Shown here: one piece after another, positions 16,086 through 22,487 of the stretch
Layout of the letters: each line of letters begins with the position of its first letter
How positions within the stretch are numbered: position 1 is the first letter of the stretch
Origin: CALWZE01 sp036644375
GTDB taxonomy: Bacteria > Bacillota > Clostridia > Oscillospirales > Ruminococcaceae
Assembly: GCA_036644375.1 (NCBI GenBank)
Contig: JAVXQD010000033.1
Coordinates: 1-22,487, forward strand
Reading direction: 5' to 3'
DNA: 22,487 nucleotides
Program-made: the position numbers and the translations under genes
The notes under the pieces: model-generated
Seen by the model: only the letters and a program-made list of their open reading frames with translations
Databases searched by the model: none
What the model was told of the DNA's origin: nothing

Positions 16086-16805
16086 CTAATTAGCACCGAG
16101 ACCGCTTACGTTTCCGCTTTGCATCGCGGTAAAGGTGCGATTTAAAAAACCGGGATATTCTCTTTCTTTTTGCGATACAAATTCCTTTGTGCGCTGACGC
16201 TCCGAGACTCCGTCCATAGGACAGTTACTTTTTAAAACAGGAAGCCCGCTTCGCGATACGGCGTTTGCAATTTCGGATTCCTCACAGAGAATCAGTGGGC
16301 GTATCATATATAATTCCTTGCGCGAAAGATATGATATCGGAGAAAAAGCAGCTATTCGCCCCTCTTGAAAGAGATTCATGTAAAAGGTCTCAACGGCGTC
16401 GTTCATGTGATGACCGAGAGCAATTTTATTGCACAAATGCTCCTTGCACAAGTCATGCAGTGCTCCGCGCCTCATTCTGGCACACAGTGAACAGGGATTT
16501 TTTTCTTTTCGCAAATCAAATATAATTTCGGCAAGATTGGTTCGTTTTATTACATGCTCGATGCCGTAATTTTCACAGAGCGCAGTTATTTTCGAATAAT
16601 CTGCCTGCTTATTGTTAAAGCATGGGTCAAGGGAAATTGCGGTGAGATCAAAATGGGTGTCTGCGTATCGGCGGTATTCGCACAGCCCGACCAGCAGTGC
16701 AAGCGAATCCTTACCGCCGGAAACACCGCATGCAATCCGGTCGCCGCTCGCTATCAGGTTATACATTTCACAGGCTTTTCTTATTTTACTTTGAAGTCGT
16801 TTCAT
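16086..16805 (-). CDS. TtcA-family tRNA 2-thiolation protein (PP-loop ATPase)
   Basis: A 239-residue cytoplasmic protein of the TtcA/TtuA N-type ATP pyrophosphatase family. The PP-loop is SGGKDS at 29-34. Three cysteines match those that bind the iron-sulfur cluster in TtcA: Cys105 and Cys108 in NPCSLCARMRRG and Cys195 in LKSNCPMDG. GHHMNDAVETFYMNLF is typical of the family. In E. coli TtcA makes 2-thiocytidine at position 32 of some tRNAs; many Clostridia carry such short homologues whose exact target is not settled. It is the first gene of the minus-strand run ending at 8879 and diverges from bioY. Confidence 0.85.
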   Translation of the reverse strand: MKRLQSKIRKACEMYNLIASGDRIACGVSGGKDSLALLVGLCEYRRYADTHFDLTAISLDPCFNNKQADYSKITALCENYGIEHVIKRTNLAEIIFDLRKEKNPCSLCARMRRGALHDLCKEHLCNKIALGHHMNDAVETFYMNLFQEGRIAAFSPISYLSRKELYMIRPLILCEESEIANAVSRSGLPVLKSNCPMDGVSERQRTKEFVSQKEREYPGFLNRTFTAMQSGNVSGLGAN

Positions 16806-16899
16806 CTGTTATTTCACCGAAAATTTATTCAGTTGCCGAGCGCTGTGCAACAGCGGAAGGCTTTTATTTTGCAGTCAAGACAATAGTAGTTGCGCGATT

Positions 16900-16928
16900 A
16901 TTATATCATATATAAATCAATTGGGAAA
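16900..16928 (-). promoter_or_regulatory. Probable extended -10 promoter for the ttcA-like operon
   Basis: On the minus strand TATAAT (16905-16900) is preceded by TGA, making an extended -10 element. The -35 position 17 bases upstream reads TTTCCC, a poor match. It lies about 95 bases before the ttcA-like start and diverges from the bioY promoter. Confidence 0.5.
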
Positions 16929-16947
16929 CTATAAACAGAAATTGAGG

Positions 16948-16990
16948 GAAGCATTGTCGACCTACAAAATAAATCGGTTGACAATGCTTC
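16948..16990. promoter_or_regulatory. BirA-type biotin operator upstream of bioY
   Basis: ATTGTCGACC (16953-16962) and GGTTGACAAT (16976-16985) are inverted half-sites with one mismatch and a 13-base spacer. They match the known BirA pattern of TTGTnnACC and GGTnnACAA. The dyad extends outward perfectly with GAAGC/GCTTC, so it could also form a hairpin. The right half-site contains the -35 box of the bioY promoter, so bound biotin-BirA would block transcription. The spacer is slightly shorter than the 14-16 bases usually quoted. Confidence 0.78.
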
Positions 16991-17006
16991 GGAGGAGCGA
17001 TATACT
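16978..17006 (+). promoter_or_regulatory. Sigma-A promoter of bioY
   Basis: TTGACA (16978-16983) and TATACT (17001-17006) are separated by exactly 17 bases. The -35 box overlaps the right half of the BirA-type operator. The expected start is near 17013, about 25 bases before the ATG. Confidence 0.85.
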
Positions 17007-17037
17007 GTCAAATGTAAAATATTAAGGAGTGGCAATA

Positions 17038-17580
17038 ATGAAAACTAAGAACATGGTGTTTACAGCTCTTTTTGCGGCTTTGATTTGTGTGATGTCGCCC
17101 TTTTCAATTCCGGTCGGACCTATTCCGATATCACTTGCGACGCTTGCGATATACATGACGGCAGCTGTTCTGAAACCGAAGCAGGCGGTAATGGCTGTAT
17201 TTGTATATATATTGCTGGGAGCGTTCGGTATCCCCGTATTTGCCGGATGGACAGGTGGATTTGCAAAGGTAGCAGGTGTGACCGGAGGATATATAATCGG
17301 ATATCTGCCCTGCGCATTGGCAATCGGATTTTTGATTGATAAAAACAGCAATAAAAAATGGATATATCCGCTTAGCATGGCAGTGGGGACCGTTTTGCTT
17401 TATGCCGTGGGAACAGTTTGGTTTATGATGCAGACAAATAATTCGCTGACAGCCTCGCTTGCAATCTGCGTGGTGCCATTTCTTACGGGAGATGTGATTA
17501 AAATTGTCACTGCGTCAATTATCGCACCGACAGTTCGCCGTGCGGTAGAGCGCTACAGTCTCGCAGCCGCTGCGCAATAA
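17038..17580 (+). CDS. bioY: Biotin transporter substrate-binding subunit BioY
   Basis: A 180-residue membrane protein with about six hydrophobic segments, the S-component of an ECF-type biotin importer. Family marks include FSIPVGPIPISLATLAIYM, a GIPVFAGWTGGFAKVAG loop, VTGGYIIGYL, and the conserved PFLTGDVIK with Asp152 and Lys155. AAGGAG lies 8 bases before the ATG at 17038; an in-frame GTG at 17029 overlaps that site and is rejected. The gene is monocistronic, with its own promoter and terminator, and the only convincing plus-strand gene in the window. The operator ahead of it indicates repression by BirA when biotin is plentiful. Energising ECF subunits are not encoded nearby, as is usual for shared modules. 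Confidence 0.95.
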   Translation: MKTKNMVFTALFAALICVMSPFSIPVGPIPISLATLAIYMTAAVLKPKQAVMAVFVYILLGAFGIPVFAGWTGGFAKVAGVTGGYIIGYLPCALAIGFLIDKNSNKKWIYPLSMAVGTVLLYAVGTVWFMMQTNNSLTASLAICVVPFLTGDVIKIVTASIIAPTVRRAVERYSLAAAAQ

Positions 17581-17600
17581 TTACTTGCCGAAATTTTTTA

Positions 17601-17646
17601 AAAGAGGAACCACAGGGGAAAAAGCCCTGTGGTTCCTCTTTTTGTA
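17601..17646 (+). terminator. Strong rho-independent terminator of bioY, possibly bidirectional
   Basis: AAAGAGGAACCACAGGG and CCCTGTGGTTCCTCTTT are perfect 17-base arms around a 7-base loop, followed on the plus strand by a T-run. The convergent mgtA gene ends 40 bases away, and the minus-strand side carries TTTT and more A/T, so it may serve both genes. Confidence 0.93.
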
Positions 17647-17685
17647 TTTTATATCGACAATTTTGAAATACAGGACAGCACTTGG

Positions 17686-20409
17686 CTAAAGAAGCTCGCC
17701 GTATTTGCGGATATACAATTTTTTTACCGCAGTAGACAGAAGCATATAACATGCAATGATGCCGGCAAGCCAGACAAAATATATTGAGGGCAGCGGTGAA
17801 AGCCCGATTGCGGCACCGAGCGGCGTGAAAGGAATGAGTGTCAGCACTGCAATGCCCGAAAAAGTTAAAGCAGTGACCGGCAGAGAAGCGCGGCTTTCGA
17901 TGAAGGGGATTTTGGGCGTGCGAATCATGTGTATAACAAGGGTTTGGCTCCACATGGATTCTACAAACCAACCGGCTTGGAAAGTTGAAATATAGAGGGC
18001 TTGCATGGCGGGGTCGCTCAGCTGCTTATACAGCATACCCCCGCATAGTGCGGGACAAATAACGAAATACATAATCAGATATGTTGCAATGTCGAAGATA
18101 GAGCTTGTGGGGCCGATATGTGTCATGAATTTGCTCACCGAGGACGCATCCCATTTTCGCGGCTTGTCGATTAATTCGCGATCGACATTGTCCCAAGGAA
18201 TCGCCACACAGGAGATATCATAAATGAGATTGAGCAAAACAAGATGAATTGATGACATTGGCAGAAATGGCAGAAATGCGCTTGCCGCAAGAACGGAAAG
18301 CATATTTCCGAAGTTTGAGGATGCCGTCATCTTTATGTATTTAATCATATTAGCATACGTTTTTCTGCCCTCAATGATACCTTGCTCCAAAACCATTAAG
18401 TTTTTTTCCAGCAGAATGACAGATGCGCTTTCCTTAGCGATGTCCACAGCGGTATCAACTGAAATCCCGACATCCGAGACTTTCATAGCAGGCGCATCGT
18501 TTATGCCGTCGCCCATGTATCCCACCGAATGCCCATTTTCACGAAGAATGCGTACGACCCTTGCCTTTTGCGTTGGCGAAAGCTTTGCAAAAACAGTAGT
18601 TTGCTCAGCTCGTCTTGCAAGCTCGGTATCGCTCATTGTTTCCAAGACATCTCCCAGCAAAAGGTCTTTAACAGGCAATCCGACCCGGCGGCAGATGCAG
18701 CTCGCCACCTTGTCGTTATCCCCGGTCAGAACCTTAACTGCGACCCCGTGTAGATTAAGGGCATGAATAGCTGCGGCCGTAGTATCTTTTGGGGGATCAA
18801 GAAACGCAAGATATCCGATAAGAACCATATCGGACTCATCAGCAACGGAGAATGCGCCTACGGGAGATGGGTTGTTCTTTTGTGCAACGGCAATAACACG
18901 CATACCTTCGGCGTTGAGCTCTTCCGCTTTGGACAGTACTGAGGCTTTCAAATTATCGGTCAGCAGCTCTATTTTGCCGTCATATTCGACAAATGAGGAT
19001 ATTTTCAGCATTTCCTCCACGGCGCCTTTAGTTATCATCTGTGTTTTGCCGAGATGATCCGAGACTACCACACTCATTCTGCGGCGATTAAAATCAAATG
19101 GAATTTCATCGATTTTTTTGTATTCGTTTTCAATTTCGCGCATAGAGGGGCCATCGCCCCGGGCATTTTTCATATGTTCAATAATGGCTACATCCATTAG
19201 GTTTTTAAGTCCGGTTTGGTAGAAGCTGTTGAGAAAAGCGTGTCTGAGAACCCGCACATCCTCATGCCCATGCAGATCCAAGTGATATTCCAGAACAACT
19301 TTATCCTGAGTTAATGTGCCTGTTTTATCGGTACAAAGAATGTCAATAGAACCGAGACCTTGTATTGCATTGAGATTTTTGATAATGACTTTTTTGCGTG
19401 ACATAGCAACGGCGCCTTTGGCGAGGCAGGTGGTGACGAGCATGGGCAGCATTTCGGGCGTAAGACCGACCGCAACAGAAATGGCAAACAGCGCGGCGTT
19501 CATCCAGTCGCCCTTGGTGAAACCGTTGATAAAAAGAACAATCGGAACCATCACGAGCATAAATCTGATAAGAACCCAAGAAACCGAATTCACACCCTTT
19601 TCAAATCCCGTTTTGGGCGCTTTTCCGGAAATCTCTTTGGATACACTGCCAAGCACTGTATCCATTCCGACAGAGATTACAACGGCTGTGGCGCTTCCGC
19701 TGATAACATTGCTGCCCATAAAGGCAAGTCGCGGACACTCGGTGAGTGTTTTTCCGGCTACAGCCGGAGCGGCATGTTTTTCTACAGGCTTGCTTTCTCC
19801 TGTCAGCGCCGCCTGGCTGACAAATAAGTCTTTAGCGGCTATTATGCACATATCCGCCGGTATCATGTCTCCCGCAGAAAGGTGCACAATGTCTCCGACG
19901 ACAACCTCGGATAAGGGAATCTCCTGTTTTCCTGTTTCCTGGCGTTCAACACATGAGGTAGTGCAAATCATTTCACTGAGCTTTGCCGCGGCATTTCCGC
20001 TGCGTGTTTCCTGCACAAAGCGCAAAATTCCCGAAGTAAGCACCATAGTTGTAATGATAATTACCGTAATTGGATTCTTTTCTCCGGGAGCTGCCATCAC
20101 GATATCGGTTACAGCGGATACCGCCGCCAGCACAAATAAAATTGCGGTAAATGGGTTGAGAAAAGCAGCGCAGATGCGCTTAAGCAGTGTGTCTTTTTTG
20201 CCATGTGACACCGTGTTGCTTCCGTAGGTGTCTCTTGAATAGATTATTAAAGACTCAGAAAGTCCATTTTCGGTTGTTCCAAGCAGATTGTACAGTTGTT
20301 CCGAAGCATATGAGGCAGAAAGCTTCATTCTTTCGAGCACCTGCTCTTTGTGAATGCGATCTTTGGAAACTGCATTTGTAATACCTACTGTCCTGTTGTT
20401 TTTTTTCAT
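17686..20409 (-). CDS. mgtA: P3B-type magnesium-translocating P-type ATPase (MgtA)
   Basis: A 907-residue membrane pump for Mg2+ uptake. The phosphorylated aspartate is Asp361 in DKTGTLT. Other landmarks are TGES at 203-206 (actuator domain), GLTPEMLP at 315-322 (membrane helix 4), KGAVEEML in the nucleotide domain, and GDGINDAP at about 633-640. Length and the C-terminal run of six helices agree with MgtA/MgtB. The N-terminal region (about 20-100) is a cation-ATPase N domain. GGAGG lies 9 bases before the ATG. An M-box riboswitch, two terminators and two small ORFs precede it in the leader, so it is almost certainly induced by low Mg2+. Convergent with bioY. Confidence 0.96.
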   Translation of the reverse strand: MKKNNRTVGITNAVSKDRIHKEQVLERMKLSASYASEQLYNLLGTTENGLSESLIIYSRDTYGSNTVSHGKKDTLLKRICAAFLNPFTAILFVLAAVSAVTDIVMAAPGEKNPITVIIITTMVLTSGILRFVQETRSGNAAAKLSEMICTTSCVERQETGKQEIPLSEVVVGDIVHLSAGDMIPADMCIIAAKDLFVSQAALTGESKPVEKHAAPAVAGKTLTECPRLAFMGSNVISGSATAVVISVGMDTVLGSVSKEISGKAPKTGFEKGVNSVSWVLIRFMLVMVPIVLFINGFTKGDWMNAALFAISVAVGLTPEMLPMLVTTCLAKGAVAMSRKKVIIKNLNAIQGLGSIDILCTDKTGTLTQDKVVLEYHLDLHGHEDVRVLRHAFLNSFYQTGLKNLMDVAIIEHMKNARGDGPSMREIENEYKKIDEIPFDFNRRRMSVVVSDHLGKTQMITKGAVEEMLKISSFVEYDGKIELLTDNLKASVLSKAEELNAEGMRVIAVAQKNNPSPVGAFSVADESDMVLIGYLAFLDPPKDTTAAAIHALNLHGVAVKVLTGDNDKVASCICRRVGLPVKDLLLGDVLETMSDTELARRAEQTTVFAKLSPTQKARVVRILRENGHSVGYMGDGINDAPAMKVSDVGISVDTAVDIAKESASVILLEKNLMVLEQGIIEGRKTYANMIKYIKMTASSNFGNMLSVLAASAFLPFLPMSSIHLVLLNLIYDISCVAIPWDNVDRELIDKPRKWDASSVSKFMTHIGPTSSIFDIATYLIMYFVICPALCGGMLYKQLSDPAMQALYISTFQAGWFVESMWSQTLVIHMIRTPKIPFIESRASLPVTALTFSGIAVLTLIPFTPLGAAIGLSPLPSIYFVWLAGIIACYMLLSTAVKKLYIRKYGELL

Positions 20410-20499
20410 TAGTTTATACCTCCGTAAATTGCTGTGTGCTTAAATGCTTGTTTAAGAATTTGTTTTGGAAGTACGGCGCAATGATTAAACAATAAATAT

Positions 20500-20595
20500 T
20501 TATTTGCAGAAAACGGACATAAGAAACAGCCTATGTCGTTTTCCGTATTTATTTCGTTCTCTCGGATATGCGCCGCCGCTACTTCCTGCGTCCAT
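20500..20595 (-). CDS. Small ORF 2 in the mgtA leader (31 codons)
   Basis: The ATG at 20595 has GAGGT 8 bases upstream within TGTGAGGTGAG, almost the same ribosome binding site as small ORF 1. The product begins MDAGSSGGAYPRERNKYGKR and ends in a hydrophobic LFLMSVFCK; it is basic in the middle. It lies 90 bases before mgtA. The last third of the ORF coincides with an inverted repeat. I recognise no family. It could be a regulatory leader peptide or a small partner of the pump. Confidence 0.5.
   Translation of the reverse strand: MDAGSSGGAYPRERNKYGKRHRLFLMSVFCK
20509..20543 (-). repeat. Hairpin within the 3' part of small ORF 2
   Basis: GAAAACGGACATA and TATGTCGTTTTC pair over 12 positions with a single bulged G around a short loop. 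It overlaps the second half of small ORF 2, so a translating ribosome would unfold it. No U-tract follows, so it is not a simple terminator. Confidence 0.55.
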
Positions 20596-20667
20596 TTTTA
20601 CTCACCTCACATTGATTTTTAAGTATCTATATAAACTCTCGGCTGAGAGGGACTTTCCTAAAAAGGG

Positions 20668-20699
20668 CAAAAAAATACCACCGCTTGAAAAAGCGATGG
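20668..20699 (-). terminator. Second terminator in the mgtA leader
   Basis: On the minus strand CCATCGCTT pairs with AAGCGGTGG (nine pairs, one of them G-U) around a 4-base loop, followed by TATTTTTTTG. The stem begins 22 bases after the stop codon of small ORF 1 and upstream of small ORF 2 and mgtA, so transcription of mgtA from the M-box promoter must read through it. Confidence 0.78.
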
Positions 20700-20721
20700 A
20701 TTCATCACAATACAGCCCCAA

Positions 20722-20820
20722 CTATGCATTAGGCGGATATAACCCGTCATACATTTTTGCAGGCATGCTGAACAAATCCAACGCGTGGAATATGTTACTT
20801 CGTATATAATCGCCGCTCAT
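20722..20820 (-). CDS. Small ORF 1 in the mgtA leader (32 codons)
   Basis: The ATG at 20820 has GAGGT 7 bases upstream within GTGAGGTGAAC. The product starts MSGDYIRSNIFHALDLF and ends YDGLYPPNA; it has no clear transmembrane segment and carries a Pro-Pro pair three residues before its end. It lies between the M-box terminator and a second terminator whose stem starts 22 bases after the stop. That layout fits either a leader peptide controlling attenuation or a small protein expressed at low Mg2+. No family recognised. Confidence 0.55.
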   Translation of the reverse strand: MSGDYIRSNIFHALDLFSMPAKMYDGLYPPNA

Positions 20821-20848
20821 TATGTTCACCTCACTTGTTTTAAATTTC

Positions 20849-20890
20849 AAAAAAAGCTCCCATATATCCGCAAAACGAATAGATGGGAGC
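20849..20890 (-). terminator. Expression-platform terminator of the M-box riboswitch
   Basis: GCTCCCAT and ATGGGAGC form the outer stem, with partial pairing inside, followed on the minus strand by seven T residues. It starts about 15 bases after the aptamer end, as expected for an M-box that switches transcription off at high Mg2+. Confidence 0.88.
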
Positions 20891-20904
20891 AACAACGCAC
20901 TCAC

Positions 20905-21052
20905 AGCATCCGTTCGAGCTTTAGCTATACAGGGCGATGTAACTGCATTATGCTATACCTTGATGTCGATATAACCTGTTCAAACCTTCTCATGATGTCT
21001 CCATCACTCCGCGGCAGCAGTCCGTATCCCTGTAGGAGCCTCACCTACCGGA
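20905..21052 (-). ncRNA. M-box magnesium riboswitch aptamer (ykoK leader)
   Basis: Minus-strand sequence shows the conserved M-box elements in order: TAGGTGAGGCTCCTAC (21047-21032), CTGCTGCC (21020-21013), and near the 3' end CCTGTATAGCTAAAGCTC, whose GCTAAAGCTC is at 20925-20916. Spacing and length, about 148 bases, fit the class. Mg2+ binding compacts the RNA and favours the downstream terminator. It lies in the leader of mgtA, the expected kind of target, though with an unusually long leader after the terminator. Confidence 0.93.
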
Positions 21053-21066
21053 AAATATTAAATGTA

Positions 21067-21095
21067 ATATTACATCAACAATAGCAAAATGTCAA
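21067..21095 (-). promoter_or_regulatory. Sigma-A promoter of the M-box/mgtA transcript
   Basis: On the minus strand TTGACA (21095-21090) and TAATAT (21072-21067) are separated by exactly 17 bases. The expected start near 21060 lies just before the first M-box bases. Confidence 0.87.
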
Positions 21096-21214
21096 TATTT
21101 ATGCAAATCAATCATCGGGAAAATGCGAAGTTAAGTCATTATGCATGACGGACACACAGACCGAAGACAGCACATATCTGTAATGGAATGCAAATACAGG
21201 CAGTCCGAAAAGTG

Positions 21215-21910
21215 TCATTTTTGCTTGTCATCAAACCGTTTTACAAAGGTAATAATTTTGTTTTTAAACAGCATAACGGCAATGCCTGCAACAACAAGGA
21301 CTATAAATGCAATTACGGCACTCAATCGATTACCGCTGATAAACAAATCACCGATTCCGGTTGTGAGCAATATCGAGGGAATGCTTGCAACCCCGACTAA
21401 AAGGAGAAACTTGCGGGTCGTCAGATTTGTTGAGGCACCGATATATGGCACTATGCCGTTTGGAAAACCGGGAATCATCACCATTAAAGCAATCATCAAG
21501 TTGGGGTTTTTAATGCCGGATAGAAATTTCATATATCCTTTTGAAAATTTATCGTCACGGCGTATTTTAAATTTGCGGGCAAGCTCAAAAACAATAAAAT
21601 TCCCGAGTAAAATACCGGTTACACATATCAATACGCCCCAAAATGTGCCATAGACTACACCCACTGAAATCCAAATTACCGGAGCGGGAACAACAACTGA
21701 AAAAATTTGAAGCATTTGTATGGCGACTGCCAAAAAAGCGCCCCACACTCCAAAGGACTGCAAATATGCCTCAAGCTGCGCATAGTTTTCATTTTTAATA
21801 AAGCGGTAAATTTCAGGCACGATTTTAATAAGCAGCGGCAGCAGTAATAAAAAAATTATAACACTGCCTATTATTGTGATAACTTTTGTTGTGACTTTGT
21901 TTTTTTTCAT
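21215..21910 (-). CDS. TVP38/TMEM64-family membrane protein (VTT/DedA-like domain)
   Basis: A 231-residue polytopic membrane protein. After an N-terminal helix (about 10-30) comes a loop, then the VTT core: VVVPAPVIWISVGVVYGTFWG, a re-entrant-type segment, then LLGNFIVFELARKF, and MIPGFPNGIVPYIGASTNL, the family's PxxP-like segment. The C-terminus is one more helix and a basic tail. Related proteins (DedA, YdjX/YdjZ, TMEM64) are linked to membrane homeostasis, and some move lipids across the membrane. The exact role here is unknown. AAAGGA lies 8 bases before the ATG. It ends 120 bases upstream of the M-box promoter, with no good terminator between, so read-through is possible. Confidence 0.9.
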   Translation of the reverse strand: MKKNKVTTKVITIIGSVIIFLLLLPLLIKIVPEIYRFIKNENYAQLEAYLQSFGVWGAFLAVAIQMLQIFSVVVPAPVIWISVGVVYGTFWGVLICVTGILLGNFIVFELARKFKIRRDDKFSKGYMKFLSGIKNPNLMIALMVMIPGFPNGIVPYIGASTNLTTRKFLLLVGVASIPSILLTTGIGDLFISGNRLSAVIAFIVLVVAGIAVMLFKNKIITFVKRFDDKQK

Positions 21911-21938
21911 TAACTGTCCTTTGATTAAAAATCAATAA

Positions 21939-22088
21939 TTAAAAGAGCAAAAATCTTTGAAAGCTGTAATGTGCACGAAGGAAACCCAAAAAATCAGTTA
22001 TCCTCGCTTCCGATGATGCAATCTTTTCCGCGCTTTTGGCAGCGTACAATCTTGTATCTGCTGTGCGGATAAAATCGTTTAACGACAT
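21939..22088 (-). pseudogene. 49-codon ORF resembling the C-terminus of a GGDEF domain
   Basis: The ATG at 22088 has AAGGA 8 bases upstream. The product starts MSLNDFIRTADTRLYAAKSA. The string ADTRLYAAKSAEK is very like the terminal helix of GGDEF diguanylate cyclase domains, usually ADxxLYxAKxxGRN. Everything before that helix is absent, so this is either a remnant of a deleted gene or a small protein with a chance resemblance. It ends 28 bases before the TVP38 gene. Confidence 0.4.
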
Positions 22089-22114
22089 TCCTTTTTTCCT
22101 TGGATTCTTTATAT

Positions 22115-22142
22115 AGTATACACAATTTTAAAAAATGAGCAA
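22115..22142 (-). promoter_or_regulatory. Possible sigma-A promoter for the small ORF and TVP38 gene
   Basis: On the minus strand TTGCTC (22142-22137) and TATACT (22120-22115) are 16 bases apart. The start would fall shortly before the small ORF's ribosome binding site. Confidence 0.5.
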
Positions 22143-22198
22143 TGACAAGCTTCCGAGCATTTTTCACAATAGCTGGAGGGCCGCTTTTTCATGTTCAC

Positions 22199-22228
22199 AA
22201 AAGAATGGCTTCCGATACGAAAGCCATT
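22199..22228 (-). terminator. Probable terminator of the receiver-domain gene
   Basis: AATGGCTT and AAGCCATT form an 8-base stem with a 9-base loop, followed on the minus strand by CTTTTGTG, a short U-tract. It lies 35 bases after the stop of the receiver-domain gene. Confidence 0.5.
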
Positions 22229-22262
22229 AGACTTATCTTGCTTATATTTTAGGCGTGGCTCA

Positions 22263-22487
22263 TCATAAAATGGCAGACTGTTTTACTATCTCCTCTAACA
22301 TGTGTGGGGAGATTGGCTTTAAAAGATAGTCGTCAGCCCCGGCGTGGATTGCGTCCACTCTGTTTAGGTCACTATCCGACAGCATGACAATCGCCAGCCT
22401 CGGGACATTTTTTCTTAGCACCTGCATGAGCCGAAAGCCGCTGACAGGCCGCATAACATCAGCCAAAAACACCATGTCCACCGGATT
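22263..22487 (-). CDS. Response regulator receiver domain, C-terminal part (truncated by window edge)
   Basis: The reading frame runs off the right edge; 74 residues are visible. VFLADVMRPVSGFRLMQVLR contains the likely phosphoacceptor aspartate in the ADVMRP motif. RLAIVMLSDSD carries the switch Ser position, AIHAGADDYLLKPIS has the conserved lysine-proline, and the protein ends about ten residues later. So the receiver is the last domain, either alone or behind something outside the window. The ATG at 22481 is inside the domain and not the true start. A two-component or chemotaxis-like role is likely; its output is unknown. Confidence 0.88.
   Translation of the reverse strand, partial: NPVDMVFLADVMRPVSGFRLMQVLRKNVPRLAIVMLSDSDLNRVDAIHAGADDYLLKPISPHMLEEIVKQSAIL

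Noticed and set aside
19316..20227. 303-codon open frame on the plus strand
   Set aside because: Antisense to mgtA, whose motifs are complete; Ser/Thr/Pro-rich translation typical of a shadow frame.
20504..20809. 101-codon plus-strand open frame
   Set aside because: It is antisense to the mgtA leader with two small ORFs and a terminator, and has no ribosome binding site or domain.
21141..21653. 170-codon plus-strand open frame
   Set aside because: Antisense to the TVP38-family gene, with low-complexity composition.

Overview
The window looks like a chromosomal segment of a spore-forming member of the Clostridia (Bacillota). The grounds are a spoIIID gene, strong GGAGG-type ribosome binding sites, sigma-A promoters of TTGACA/TATAAT type, an M-box magnesium riboswitch, a BirA-type operator in front of bioY, and a YabE-like DUF348/G5/3D protein. 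The genus cannot be fixed from the sequence. Nearly every gene lies on the minus strand; bioY is the only convincing plus-strand gene. No tRNA, rRNA, insertion sequence or CRISPR array was seen.

Right to left for the minus-strand genes, the first block (about 7943 down to the left edge) is a catabolic and transport locus. It holds an IclR-family regulator, a D-2-hydroxyacid dehydrogenase, a 2-dehydro-3-deoxygalactonokinase-like kinase, a DHDPS/N-acetylneuraminate lyase-family aldolase, and a branched-chain-amino-acid-type ABC transporter (binding protein, LivH, LivM, LivG; LivF presumably follows outside the window). The enzymes point to a 2-keto-3-deoxy sugar acid or related hydroxy/keto acid as substrate rather than to leucine. 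Two matching IclR-type palindromes, one in front of iclR and one in front of the dehydrogenase, tie the block together as a regulon.

The middle block (16805 down to 8879) runs TtcA-like tRNA thiolase, a membrane-anchored DUF348-G5-3D wall protein, a NeuB-type sialic/legionaminic acid synthase, a DUF2142 membrane protein and a GT-C-like membrane protein. It ends in a strong terminator just before spoIIID. The last four suggest a surface glycan or wall function; the NeuB has no other nonulosonic acid gene beside it here. Between this block and the next, bioY is transcribed on the plus strand from a promoter whose -35 box lies inside a BirA-type operator.

The right block holds a P3B-type Mg2+ ATPase (MgtA) with an elaborate leader: a sigma-A promoter, an M-box aptamer, its terminator, a 32-codon ORF with a strong ribosome binding site, a second terminator, a 31-codon ORF with a near-identical ribosome binding site, and then mgtA. 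This is the best candidate here for an undescribed regulatory arrangement. Further right are a TVP38/TMEM64-family membrane protein, a small ORF resembling the end of a GGDEF domain, and the C-terminal part of a receiver-domain protein cut by the window edge.
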